Positions 52,861 to 62,024 of a DNA stretch of 64,000 nt are shown here, piece after piece (within the stretch, counting starts at the first letter, position 1; every line of letters begins with the position of its first letter). Both the position numbers and the translations under genes were made by a program. The stretch is from Muricauda sp. MAR_2010_75 (GTDB taxonomy: Bacteria; Bacteroidota; Bacteroidia; Flavobacteriales; Flavobacteriaceae): NCBI RefSeq assembly GCF_000745185.1, contig NZ_JQNJ01000001.1, positions 1,263,501 through 1,327,500 on the forward strand, read 5' to 3'. Under the pieces are notes generated by a model, which was not told where the DNA came from, ran no database searches, and worked only from the letters and a program-made list of their open reading frames with translations.

Positions 52861-55242
52861 ATGATAAAGACACATTTGCGAATAGCTTGGCGGAATCTTA
52901 AAAGAAACCCCTTATTCTCCCTAATAAACATTCTTGGCCTTTCCACAGGTTTGGCATGCGCGTTTTTGATTTTTTTCTGGGTGAATGATGAAATGACGGT
53001 CGACAGATTCCATGAAAATGATGCCAATCTGTATCAAATATTGATGAAGAGTAAAGAAAATGGAATGGTCCGAATTCATGAAGGAACCCAAGGCCCTCTG
53101 TCCGAAGCCATGGAAAAGGATTTACCCGAAGTTAATCATGCCGTTACGGTGATGAATCTGGAAAAAGAAGGAATGGGAATCACCTTCGCCAATGAAGAAA
53201 ATACATTTAAAACAGAAGGCCTTTTTGCAAGTGATGCGTTTTTTGATGTTTTTTCCTTTCCACTCCTGAGAGGTTCAGTGAATCAAGTGCTCCAAGACAA
53301 AGCGGCTATTGTAATCTCGGAAAATTTTGCCCTGAAACTTTTTGGGTCAGTGGATAAAGCTATAAACCAAGAGTTGAAATACAGCTTTTTTGGAAAAGAG
53401 CAAAGCGGAAAAATAACAGGGGTTTTTGAGGATGTTCCCAAAAAATCTACCATGAAGTTCAACTTTGTGGCCACCAAGCAGAAACTAATAGAAGATATCT
53501 GGACCAACGGAAAAGAATGGTACAATACCGGACCACAAACCTATCTGCTTCTTAAGCCCAATATTGACAAAACGGCTTTCGACAAAAAAATTGAGCGGTT
53601 TGTGGACAATTATAATAAAAACAACAAATTTAGCCTGTTCACAAGGCAATTTTCCGATGCTTATCTAAAAGGAAATTACGAAGATGGTGTTCAAACTGGG
53701 GGGAAAATCACCTATGTTAGGCTCTTCTCGTTCATTGCCATTCTGGTTTTGTTGATTGCGTGCATCAACTTCATGAATCTTTCCACGGCCCGAGTTACCA
53801 AAAGGTTTAAGGAAATAGGTGTTAAAAAGACGGTTGGAAGCACCAAAAAAACTTTGGTAGTTCAATTTTTGAGCGAGTCAATCTTCCTGACCTTTTTATC
53901 CTTTCTGGTGGCCATTGTAATGATTTTGTTGCTGATTCCCGCTTTCAATCATATTACCGAAAAAGAACTTGATCTATCCTTGATCCTTCAGAATATCCCC
54001 GCTCTGGTATTGGCTGCTCTTGTCACCGGTTTAATATCGGGCAGCTATCCCGCATTCTATTTGTCAGGTTTCAGCCCATTGGCAACATTGAAAGGTACGT
54101 TTAAAAGTCAAGGCAGTGAATTATTGACACGTAAGGGCTTAGTGGTCTTTCAATTTATGGCGTCCTTGGTTTTGATCATCGCGGTTTTGATCATCAATAA
54201 TCAATTGGAATTTGCACTCAACAAGCCCATTGGCTATCAAAAAGACCACATCGTCCAATTTGATTTGGAGGGAAAAGCCTATGAAAATATCCCATTCTTA
54301 TTCGATGAAATAAAGAAAATTGATGGTGTTGAAGAAGTTGGCGGATTAAGTCAAAGCATTGTTCGGGAAGATGGAGGTTCTTCCACCTATGGTATCTATT
54401 GGCCCGGTAAACCTGAAGATGCCGAAATTGATTTCATCATTAGGGATATAGATGAAAATTTAATGCAGACCCTAAAAATAGAAATGGCCGAAGGCTCCTC
54501 GTTCACCCAAGATTTGGGGTCGCCGGAATCCTATCTTATTTTCAACGAAGAGGCCATACGCTTAATGGGGTTGGAAAATCCTGTAGGCTACAAAGTAAAT
54601 CTTTGGGGAGAGGACAAGACCATTTTGGGTGTGATGAAGGATTTCCACACCGCATCCATTATGGAGCCCATTTCGCCAGTAGTTTTTCAATATTCTCCCA
54701 ACAATCTGCTTTTGGGCATGGTGCGGATTAAACCAGGTTCTGAGACTAAAACATTAGCAAAAATCAAACAGTTTTACACTACCTATAATCCAGGGTACAA
54801 TTTTAATTTCTCTTTTCAGGATCAGGTGTTCAACGCACAATATTTTTCTGAACAACGGATTTTGACCCTCTCCAAGTACTTTGCCATTCTTGCCATTTTT
54901 ATCTCATGTCTTGGCTTGTTTGGGTTGGCGGCCTTCAACAACCAAATGCGAATTAAAGAAATAGGGGTGCGAAAGGTTTTAGGGTCATCCGTTGTGGGGA
55001 TTTTGAAACTGCTTTTTCTTGATTTTATCAAACTTGTTTTGCTTTCCATTTTTATTGCATCTCCCATTGCTTGGTATCTTATGAAAGGGTGGCTTCAGCA
55101 ATTTGCGTATCGAATAGATATTGGGTGGGCGGTATTTGCATTCGCAGGGTTGCTCACTATTCTTGTGGCTTCGGTGACCATTGGTTATCAGGCATTGAGA
55201 GCGGCCATGGTAAGTCCTGTAAAAAGTTTACGCACAGAATAA
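52861..55242 (+). CDS. FtsX/MacB-type ABC permease 5 of 7
   Basis: The 793-residue protein begins MIKTHLRIAWRNLKRNPLFS. The modules are marked by FKEIGVKKTVGSTKKTLV and IKEIGVRKVLGSSVVG. Eight membrane helices are predicted by eye in the same 1+3+1+3 order. It ends SPVKSLRTE. Eighteen bases separate it from permease 4. Confidence 0.88.
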   Translation: MIKTHLRIAWRNLKRNPLFSLINILGLSTGLACAFLIFFWVNDEMTVDRFHENDANLYQILMKSKENGMVRIHEGTQGPLSEAMEKDLPEVNHAVTVMNLEKEGMGITFANEENTFKTEGLFASDAFFDVFSFPLLRGSVNQVLQDKAAIVISENFALKLFGSVDKAINQELKYSFFGKEQSGKITGVFEDVPKKSTMKFNFVATKQKLIEDIWTNGKEWYNTGPQTYLLLKPNIDKTAFDKKIERFVDNYNKNNKFSLFTRQFSDAYLKGNYEDGVQTGGKITYVRLFSFIAILVLLIACINFMNLSTARVTKRFKEIGVKKTVGSTKKTLVVQFLSESIFLTFLSFLVAIVMILLLIPAFNHITEKELDLSLILQNIPALVLAALVTGLISGSYPAFYLSGFSPLATLKGTFKSQGSELLTRKGLVVFQFMASLVLIIAVLIINNQLEFALNKPIGYQKDHIVQFDLEGKAYENIPFLFDEIKKIDGVEEVGGLSQSIVREDGGSSTYGIYWPGKPEDAEIDFIIRDIDENLMQTLKIEMAEGSSFTQDLGSPESYLIFNEEAIRLMGLENPVGYKVNLWGEDKTILGVMKDFHTASIMEPISPVVFQYSPNNLLLGMVRIKPGSETKTLAKIKQFYTTYNPGYNFNFSFQDQVFNAQYFSEQRILTLSKYFAILAIFISCLGLFGLAAFNNQMRIKEIGVRKVLGSSVVGILKLLFLDFIKLVLLSIFIASPIAWYLMKGWLQQFAYRIDIGWAVFAFAGLLTILVASVTIGYQALRAAMVSPVKSLRTE

Positions 55243-55264
55243 ATCATCATCAAAAACGAGAACC

Positions 55265-57679
55265 ATGTTAAAGAACCATATACGAATAGCTTGGCGAAAC
55301 ATCAAAAAGGACAAACTTTTCACCACCATTAAAATTGGTGGCTTTGCCATTGGTGTAGCCGCCTGTCTGTTGATCGCCCTTTTTATTGGGAATGAATTGA
55401 GCTATGACAACCATTATAAAAACAAAGACCGAATCTACCGAGTGGTCATGCAGGGCGTAATGGATGGTGAGGTGTTGAAAAGCGTTCATTTTCAACGTCT
55501 TTTCGCCGAAACATTGCAAGCCAAATATCCCGAAATTGAAAAAGCTGGCAAGGTAAATACCAGTGAGCTCTTTGGCGCTGGAAGAAGGGCATTGCGACCA
55601 GAAGGAACCTTTCAAAATAATTTTGAAGAAGGCTTCATCTATGCTGACCAACCTGTTTTTGAAATCTTGGAATATGATCTGGAAGAAGGAAACCCAGAAC
55701 AGGTCTTGGTCAACCCCGGAAGTATTGTGTTGACGGCATCAAAAGCCAAAAAGTATTTCCCAAATGGCAATGCCGTGGGCCAAACCATGTTTCTTGACGA
55801 TGATTCCACCAAACCCTATACCGTAACAGGTGTCATAAAGGAAGATCCTTCGCAAAAATCCCACCTCAATTTTGACTTTCTTTTGGCCATTGAAGATACC
55901 AACACGAGTTGGACAACCACCAACTACTTTACCTATTTACTGGTGGGTGAAAACACCAATATTCCAAGTTTGGAAAAGAAGATGAGGGCCATCCTAGAGG
56001 AATATTTTATTCCAGCAAGTATGGAAAGAGGTATGGGAGAAGAGTTTATGGAAGTGTTCAAGACCTTGGAATACAAACTGCAGCCAGTTACGGACATACA
56101 CTTAAAATCAGATATAAAAATGGGAGATCGTTTAAAGCATGGCGATATCCGGTTTATCTGGTTGTTTGCCGCCATTGCCATTTTTGTTCTTGTATTGGCC
56201 GCCATAAATTTCATCAACTTGTCCACAGCAAAATCAGCAAACCGGGCAAAGGAGGTGGGGCTTAGAAAAACCGTTGGGGCCTTCAGAAGTAATTTGGTGA
56301 ATCAGTTTTTGATAGAATCCATCATATTCAGCCTAATCTCTTTCATCATTGGAGTGTTGTTAGCTTGGGCTTTGTTGCCCAACTTTAATACCATTGCGGC
56401 GAAAGATATCGTAATGCCTTGGAACCTTTGGTGGTTTATCCCCATACTGCTATTTGCATCTCTGGTCATCGGATCTATTGCCGGCCTTTATCCAGCCTTT
56501 TACCTGTCAGCATTTAAACCTGCCAATGTGCTAAAAGGGTCTCTGAGCACAGGGAGCAAAAGTGGGAAACTACGAAGTGGTCTCGTTGTTTTTCAGTTTA
56601 CAACTTCCATCGTTTTGATTATTGGGACCCTAATCATCTATAAACAAATGAATTTCATTTTAGATAAAAAATTGGGCTTTAACAAGGAACAGGTCGTCCT
56701 TATAAAAGGAACCGATCTTCTAAAAAACAATTCACAAACATTTAAGGACAGGCTTCTTGGAATATCGGAAGTGAAAGAAGTTTCCATTAGCGATTACCTC
56801 CCCGTGGATGGCACAAAACGAAATGGAAACACCTTTGGAATGGTCGGGGCAGGGGCTCAAAATAAAACGGTGCCCGCCCAAATATGGAGGGTTGATTTTG
56901 ATTATATAAAAACCCTTGGGCTCCAAATTAAAGAGGGAAGAGGGTTTTCAAAAGATTTTGCCACAGACTCCTCGGCCATCGTGATCAATGCTACCATGGC
57001 AAAAGAGCTTGGCTATGAAGATCCGATCGGAAAACGCATTAATAACGGTCAGGATTGGACAATTATTGGTGTCCTTGAGGATTTCCATTTTAAGAACCTG
57101 AAAGAAGATATAGCAGCACTCTCGTTGGTGATAGGCAATAGCCCTGGCACGGTTGCGGTTAAACTAAATGCCGGCCAAACCAATAGGGCCATTGGCAATA
57201 TTGAAACGGTATGGCAGGAATTTGTGCCCAATCAAGCTTTTGAATATACATTTTTGGACCAAGAATTCGCGCTTATGCATGATGATGTACAGCGAATGGG
57301 AAAAATATTCAACAGTTTTGCCCTATTTGCCATTCTAGTGGCATGCCTGGGCCTTTTTGCGCTGTCCGCTTTCTTGGGTGAGCAACGAAAAAAGGAAATC
57401 AGCATTCGACAGGTGTTGGGAGCGCCTTTTAAAAGTATTTACCAGCTATTGACCATGGATTTCATGAAATTGATCTTGATTTCCATTCTAATAGCTGTGC
57501 CCATTGGCTGGTATATGATGGACCGATGGTTGGAAGACTTCGCCTATCGCATCGATATTTCATGGTCTATCTTTTTTCTGGCCGGAATATTGGCATTGTG
57601 CATCGCTTTTTTGACCGTCAGTTATCAAGCTATAAAAGCCGCATTGGCCAGCCCAATTAAAAGTTTACGAGCAGAATAA
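55265..57679 (+). CDS. FtsX/MacB-type ABC permease 6 of 7
   Basis: The 804-residue protein begins MLKNHIRIAWRNIKKDKLFT. The first module has RAKEVGLRKTVGAFRSNL and the second KKEISIRQVLGAPFKS, where the usual RKVLG is RQVLG. It ends SPIKSLRAE, a variant of the shared tail. The spacer to permease 7 carries the palindromic repeat word. Confidence 0.88.
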   Translation: MLKNHIRIAWRNIKKDKLFTTIKIGGFAIGVAACLLIALFIGNELSYDNHYKNKDRIYRVVMQGVMDGEVLKSVHFQRLFAETLQAKYPEIEKAGKVNTSELFGAGRRALRPEGTFQNNFEEGFIYADQPVFEILEYDLEEGNPEQVLVNPGSIVLTASKAKKYFPNGNAVGQTMFLDDDSTKPYTVTGVIKEDPSQKSHLNFDFLLAIEDTNTSWTTTNYFTYLLVGENTNIPSLEKKMRAILEEYFIPASMERGMGEEFMEVFKTLEYKLQPVTDIHLKSDIKMGDRLKHGDIRFIWLFAAIAIFVLVLAAINFINLSTAKSANRAKEVGLRKTVGAFRSNLVNQFLIESIIFSLISFIIGVLLAWALLPNFNTIAAKDIVMPWNLWWFIPILLFASLVIGSIAGLYPAFYLSAFKPANVLKGSLSTGSKSGKLRSGLVVFQFTTSIVLIIGTLIIYKQMNFILDKKLGFNKEQVVLIKGTDLLKNNSQTFKDRLLGISEVKEVSISDYLPVDGTKRNGNTFGMVGAGAQNKTVPAQIWRVDFDYIKTLGLQIKEGRGFSKDFATDSSAIVINATMAKELGYEDPIGKRINNGQDWTIIGVLEDFHFKNLKEDIAALSLVIGNSPGTVAVKLNAGQTNRAIGNIETVWQEFVPNQAFEYTFLDQEFALMHDDVQRMGKIFNSFALFAILVACLGLFALSAFLGEQRKKEISIRQVLGAPFKSIYQLLTMDFMKLILISILIAVPIGWYMMDRWLEDFAYRIDISWSIFFLAGILALCIAFLTVSYQAIKAALASPIKSLRAE

Positions 57680-57689
57680 ATCAACATGC

Positions 57690-57709
57690 GCTGAACTTGT
57701 TTCAGTATC
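57690..57709. repeat. Palindromic repeat word in the permease 6/7 spacer
   Basis: GCTGAACTTGTTTCAGTATC, with the CTGAAC/GTTTCAG palindrome, corresponds to 50436-50455 and to the dispersed element at 34429-34508. It lies 14 bases before the permease 7 start codon. Confidence 0.6.
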
Positions 57710-57722
57710 AAAACAAACCATC

Positions 57723-60122
57723 ATGATAAAGAATTATTTAAAAATAGCTTGGAGAAACCTTACCAAGAACAAGGCATATACCATCATCAACGTTGGTGGA
57801 TTGGCTTTGGGAATGGCCGTGGCCTTGATTATTGGGTTGTGGATACAGGATGAGTTATCGCACAATAATTATTTCTCCAACAAAAGTAAAATTGCCCAGA
57901 TCTACCAGTCGCAGACCTTTAATGGGCAAACAGGAACCGGTCCTGCTATCCCCCGCCCTTTGGAAAAAGCCTTTCGCGATACTTATATGGACAATTTTGA
58001 GCATTTGGTGATGGCATCATGGAACAACTCCCAATATTTAAAATATAAGGATGTCAGTATCTCCAGAAATGGGAACTTTACGCAACGTGAAGCTCCAGAA
58101 ATGTTGGAACTTAAAATCCTAAAAGGAGAAAAAGATGGGCTTCGGGAAATCAGTTCCATTATGCTTTCCGCTTCAACAGCAAATGCCCTGTTTGGTAATG
58201 AGGACCCTATTGGAAAATCTGTTAAGATCAATGGGCAATACGATATGATGGTCACTGCGGTTTATGAAGACATTCCATTCAACACTTCATTTAGGGATTT
58301 GGACTTTTTAATGCCATGGGATAAATATGTTGCCGTAAATGAATGGATTAAAAATGCAGAGACGCAATGGGGCAACAATTCCTTTCAAATGTTTGTTCAA
58401 ATTGCGGACAACACCTCTATGGAGAGTGTTACGTCGGCCATTAAAGATGTGAAAAAGAACTTGAACGAAGACACGGTTGAATTCAATCCCCAACTTCTTC
58501 TATTGCCCATGGAAGACTGGTATTTGCGCAATCGTTTTGAAAATGGAAAACAAGTTGGAGGAAGAATAAAATATGTATGGCTTTTTGGGGTAATAGGCAT
58601 CTTTGTGCTGCTCTTGGCGTGCATCAACTTTATGAACCTCAGTACGGCCAGATCGGAAAAAAGGGCCAAGGAAGTAGGGATCAGAAAATCAATAGGATCC
58701 CAAAGAAGGCAGTTGATCAACCAGTTTTTAGGAGAATCGTTTTTGGTGGTTCTTTTTGCTTTTGTCATTGCCCTCTTCATTGTGGTATTGTCCTTGAATG
58801 GATTTAACGAGTTGGCCCGGAAAGAAATGGAGTTTCCATGGTCAAAACTTGGTTTTTGGGGAGTTTCCATCTTATTTATCCTGATAACCGCTGTTATGGC
58901 CGGAAGTTACCCCGCGCTGTACCTTTCTTCTTTTAGACCTGTTGATGTGTTAAAAGGTACTTTTCAGGCAGGTAAACATTCGGGGCTGGCCCGGAAAGTA
59001 TTGGTTGTGCTGCAGTTTACGGTTTCAGTCGCCTTTATTATCGGCACCGTCATTGTAATGCAGCAAATCAATTATGCCAAAAACCGCCCTGTGGGGTATG
59101 ATAAGGAAGGGTTGGTACAACTACCGACCATGAGCCCAGAGTTTTATGGGAAATATGACCTAATGCGCAATGAGTTCCTAAATTCTGGTGCTGTTGTGGA
59201 AATGTCCTCTTCCAGCAGTCCCACTACAAACATTTGGTCCAACAGAAGTGGTTGGACTTGGGAGGGTAAGCCCGATGGCTTTCAGGAAGATTTTGCATGG
59301 ACAGAGGTCTCCCCGGAATATGCGAAATCCCTTAACTTAAAAATTGTTGCGGGACGAGATTTTTCTAGGGAATTTCCTTCAGATTCCAGTGCCATATTGC
59401 TCAACGAGACTGCGGTAAAATACCTGGGCATAGAAAATCCTGTTGGGATGTTGTTCAGGGATTCCGACGAGGAAAATCCGGGTGGGCCGCTTAAGGTTAT
59501 TGGCGTGGTTGAAGATATGATTGCCCAGTCCCCTTACGAGCCCGTAAAACAAGCCATTTATGCCTTTGATAAGCACGATAATGCCTCATACTATAATCTT
59601 CGACTCAACCCAAAACAAAGTGCAAGTCAAAATTTGGCCATTGTTGAGCGCGTCTTTAAAGCGCATTTTCCTGATGTTCCCTTCCATTATGACTTTGTGG
59701 ATGAGGAATATGGCGAAAAATTTGCTGCGGAGGAGCGAATTGGAACACTATCGGGCATTTTCACCGCTTTGGCCATATTGATCAGTTGTTTGGGACTTTT
59801 TGGACTTACCTCTTTTGTTGCCGAACAACGCACCAAGGAAATTGGAGTGCGAAAAGTGCTCGGCGCCACAGTGTTCAACGTATGGAACATGTTGTCCAAA
59901 GACTTTTTAAAACTCATCATTATTTCCTGTTTTATCGCCGTTCCCATTGCCTATTATGTGATGAACGGTTGGTTACAGGAATATCCCTATCGTGTAATTT
60001 TAAAATGGTGGATTTTTGCCTTGGCCATGATTGGTGCTTTATTGATTACCGTGGTCACCGTAAGTTTTCAGGCCATAAAAGCGGCACGATCCAATCCGGT
60101 AAAAAGTCTAAGAACAGAATAA
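57723..60122 (+). CDS. FtsX/MacB-type ABC permease 7 of 7
   Basis: The 799-residue protein begins MIKNYLKIAWRNLTKNKAYT. RAKEVGIRKSIGSQRRQL and RTKEIGVRKVLGATVFNV mark the two modules. The first periplasmic domain is distinctive (NYFSNKSKIAQIYQSQTFNG). It ends NPVKSLRTE. The second ABC ATPase gene follows after eight bases, so this permease is the likeliest partner of that ATPase. Confidence 0.88.
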   Translation: MIKNYLKIAWRNLTKNKAYTIINVGGLALGMAVALIIGLWIQDELSHNNYFSNKSKIAQIYQSQTFNGQTGTGPAIPRPLEKAFRDTYMDNFEHLVMASWNNSQYLKYKDVSISRNGNFTQREAPEMLELKILKGEKDGLREISSIMLSASTANALFGNEDPIGKSVKINGQYDMMVTAVYEDIPFNTSFRDLDFLMPWDKYVAVNEWIKNAETQWGNNSFQMFVQIADNTSMESVTSAIKDVKKNLNEDTVEFNPQLLLLPMEDWYLRNRFENGKQVGGRIKYVWLFGVIGIFVLLLACINFMNLSTARSEKRAKEVGIRKSIGSQRRQLINQFLGESFLVVLFAFVIALFIVVLSLNGFNELARKEMEFPWSKLGFWGVSILFILITAVMAGSYPALYLSSFRPVDVLKGTFQAGKHSGLARKVLVVLQFTVSVAFIIGTVIVMQQINYAKNRPVGYDKEGLVQLPTMSPEFYGKYDLMRNEFLNSGAVVEMSSSSSPTTNIWSNRSGWTWEGKPDGFQEDFAWTEVSPEYAKSLNLKIVAGRDFSREFPSDSSAILLNETAVKYLGIENPVGMLFRDSDEENPGGPLKVIGVVEDMIAQSPYEPVKQAIYAFDKHDNASYYNLRLNPKQSASQNLAIVERVFKAHFPDVPFHYDFVDEEYGEKFAAEERIGTLSGIFTALAILISCLGLFGLTSFVAEQRTKEIGVRKVLGATVFNVWNMLSKDFLKLIIISCFIAVPIAYYVMNGWLQEYPYRVILKWWIFALAMIGALLITVVTVSFQAIKAARSNPVKSLRTE

Positions 60123-60130
60123 ATAAAAAC

Positions 60131-60793
60131 ATGCTACTACAACTCAACAACCTTTTTAAATGGGTCAACTCTGGGGGCCAACGTGTCTTTCTTTTGAAGG
60201 ACATCAATCTTGAAGTACAGGAAGGTGAATTCATCTCCGTAATGGGACCTTCGGGTTCTGGAAAATCCACTTTGCTCAATGTCATTGGCATGTTGGATAC
60301 GTTTGATGAGGGCGAATACCAATTTTTGGATGAACCTGTACATTCCCTCAAAGAGAAATACCGGGCAAACCTCTATAAGGAATATATTGGTTTTGTGTTC
60401 CAATCCTATCACTTGTTGGACGAACTCACGGTAAAGGAAAATCTGGAAATGCCCTTGCTCTACAAAAAACTCAAGGGCACTGAACGTAAAGCTATGGTTG
60501 CTGATATGCTTGACCGATTCAACATCGTGGGCAAAAAAGACCTTTTCCCAGCACAATTGAGTGGCGGACAACAACAATTGGTGGGAGTTGCGCGTGCCTT
60601 GATATCAAATCCCAAACTCATTTTGGCAGACGAGCCCACCGGAAATTTAAATTCCAAACAAGGTGAGGAAATTATGGAGTTGTTCAAAGAGTTAAATGAC
60701 GAAGGGGTAACTATTATTCAAGTAACGCACTCCGAAAAGAATGCAGAATATGGTTCTCGAATCATTAACTTATTGGATGGACGAATGATTTAA
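60131..60793 (+). CDS. Second ABC ATP-binding protein of the export operon
   Basis: The 220-residue ATPase has Walker A GPSGSGKSTLL, GFVFQSYHLLDELT, signature LSGGQQQLVGVARAL, Walker B LILADEPTGNLNS and VTHSEKN. In the signature the usual Arg after QQQ is Leu, and the D-loop region has NLNS in place of NLDS. These deviations, also seen against the first ATPase at 42390, may alter turnover or pairing. The start ATG at 60131 gives the typical length; the frame extends upstream into permease 7 but without homology. Confidence 0.88.
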   Translation: MLLQLNNLFKWVNSGGQRVFLLKDINLEVQEGEFISVMGPSGSGKSTLLNVIGMLDTFDEGEYQFLDEPVHSLKEKYRANLYKEYIGFVFQSYHLLDELTVKENLEMPLLYKKLKGTERKAMVADMLDRFNIVGKKDLFPAQLSGGQQQLVGVARALISNPKLILADEPTGNLNSKQGEEIMELFKELNDEGVTIIQVTHSEKNAEYGSRIINLLDGRMI

Positions 60794-60870
60794 TCAAACT
60801 CAAGCATCAAGTTCAAGTGCAAACTCAAGTATCAATATTTTTGGGCTTGGTCTTGAACTTGAATTTGAGC
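60794..60870. repeat. CAAGTTC-type inverted repeat between convergent genes
   Basis: The left half has CTCAAGCATCAAGTTCAAG and the right half CTTGAACTTGAATTTGAG. Together they can fold into a long imperfect hairpin around a T-rich centre. It separates the export operon from the convergent oxidoreductase gene and may serve as a two-way terminator. The vocabulary is that of the arms around the four-helix-bundle gene. Confidence 0.55.
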
Positions 60871-61989
60871 TTATTTGGCCAAATCTGCAAGTTCCCTGCC
60901 CACCAAACTGCCCAAGGCAACACCCATTCCGCCAAGGCGAACACCGCAATACACAGAATCGGAAAGTTGTTTGACAATGGGTGATTTTTGCGTGCCCACC
61001 CCCATAATGCCGCTCCATCTTCTGTCAATTTCAATATTTTGATTGGGTAAAATCACCTCGTTGAGCAGTTTTTCCAAGGAATTTTGAATGATTTCGGTCT
61101 CCCCAAATTCCATGGTTTCTTCCCCTTTCATATCAAGGTTCCGACCGCCCCCGAATAGAATGCGGTCATCAATATTTCTGAAATAATAGAACCCTTCATT
61201 AAAATGAAAGGTGCCTTTTATGTTCAGGTTTTTGATGGGTTGAGTTACCAAAACTTGCGCCCTGGCTGGTTTCACTGTTTCCTGTTTAAGTAGTTTTGAG
61301 GCAAATCCATTGGTCGCTACAAACACTTGCTTTGAATCAAATCCAAAACCATCTACAATGATATGGGCTTTATCTCCAGCTTCCTGAATTTCCTTGACTT
61401 CTACTCCATTTAGGATAGGGATTTGGGCCTCAAAACATTTTTGAAGCAACGCCTTCATCATCTTGCCGGTGTCCAACTGCCCTTCAAATTGGTGGGTGAT
61501 GTACTGCTCTTGAATCTTCCCAAAGCCAAAGATATTGCCCGTTTTTACAAAAGGAACATCCCCAAAAACAGGACGCAACAGTTTGTTTAATTCATCCATC
61601 CGACTCAAACAAGCCTCAAACAATTTTGGGCCGTCTTTTAAAAACAGCTCATGGCCTCCATGTTGTTCAAAACCGATGGCTGTATCTCCCAAAAGCTTTC
61701 GCAATAACTGAATGCCTTCATATCTTTTTTGAACCAATTGAACCACTTCTTCTTCAGAATGGGAGTTAAGGTCGGAAACCAGTTCAGAAATGCTGCCAAA
61801 GCAAGCAAATCCCGCATTTTTGGTGCTCGCTCCCTGTGGAAGACTCCCTTTTTCCAATACCAAAATCTTGCTTTTGGGATGTTTTTCCTTAAGCCGAAGT
61901 GCACAATTGAGGCCCACCAGGCCACTTCCGATTACGGTGAAGTCCACTTGGGACAGCCAGGTTTTATATTCCCAATAGCTTAGCTCCAT
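60871..61989 (-). CDS. FAD-dependent oxidoreductase (D-amino acid oxidase family)
   Basis: The 372-residue protein has the FAD loop VDFTVIGSGLVGLNCALRL near residues 15-33, LEKGSLPQGASTKNAG, and a C-terminal GVRLGGMGVALGSLVGREL that closes the FAD site. It belongs to the DAO/glycine-oxidase group; the substrate is probably an amino acid or amine but cannot be read from the sequence. The start at 61989 (MELSYWEYKTWLSQ) lies before the accC terminator, so it is likely transcribed separately from accC. No signal peptide is seen. Confidence 0.83.
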   Translation of the reverse strand: MELSYWEYKTWLSQVDFTVIGSGLVGLNCALRLKEKHPKSKILVLEKGSLPQGASTKNAGFACFGSISELVSDLNSHSEEEVVQLVQKRYEGIQLLRKLLGDTAIGFEQHGGHELFLKDGPKLFEACLSRMDELNKLLRPVFGDVPFVKTGNIFGFGKIQEQYITHQFEGQLDTGKMMKALLQKCFEAQIPILNGVEVKEIQEAGDKAHIIVDGFGFDSKQVFVATNGFASKLLKQETVKPARAQVLVTQPIKNLNIKGTFHFNEGFYYFRNIDDRILFGGGRNLDMKGEETMEFGETEIIQNSLEKLLNEVILPNQNIEIDRRWSGIMGVGTQKSPIVKQLSDSVYCGVRLGGMGVALGSLVGRELADLAK

Positions 61990-61994
61990 AGCAC

Positions 61995-62018
61995 AAAAAA
62001 CCCCGATTTTCATCGGGG
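61995..62018 (-). terminator. Terminator after accC
   Basis: On the minus strand CCCCGAT-GAAA-ATCGGGG is followed by six T residues. It lies seven bases past the accC stop and ends just before the start codon of the oxidoreductase gene. Confidence 0.88.
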
Positions 62019-62024
62019 TCGATA

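Noticed and set aside
59786..60130. N-terminal extension of the second ABC ATPase into permease 7
   Set aside because: The upstream frame overlaps permease 7 in another frame and encodes no known domain; the ATPase proper starts at the ATG at 60131.
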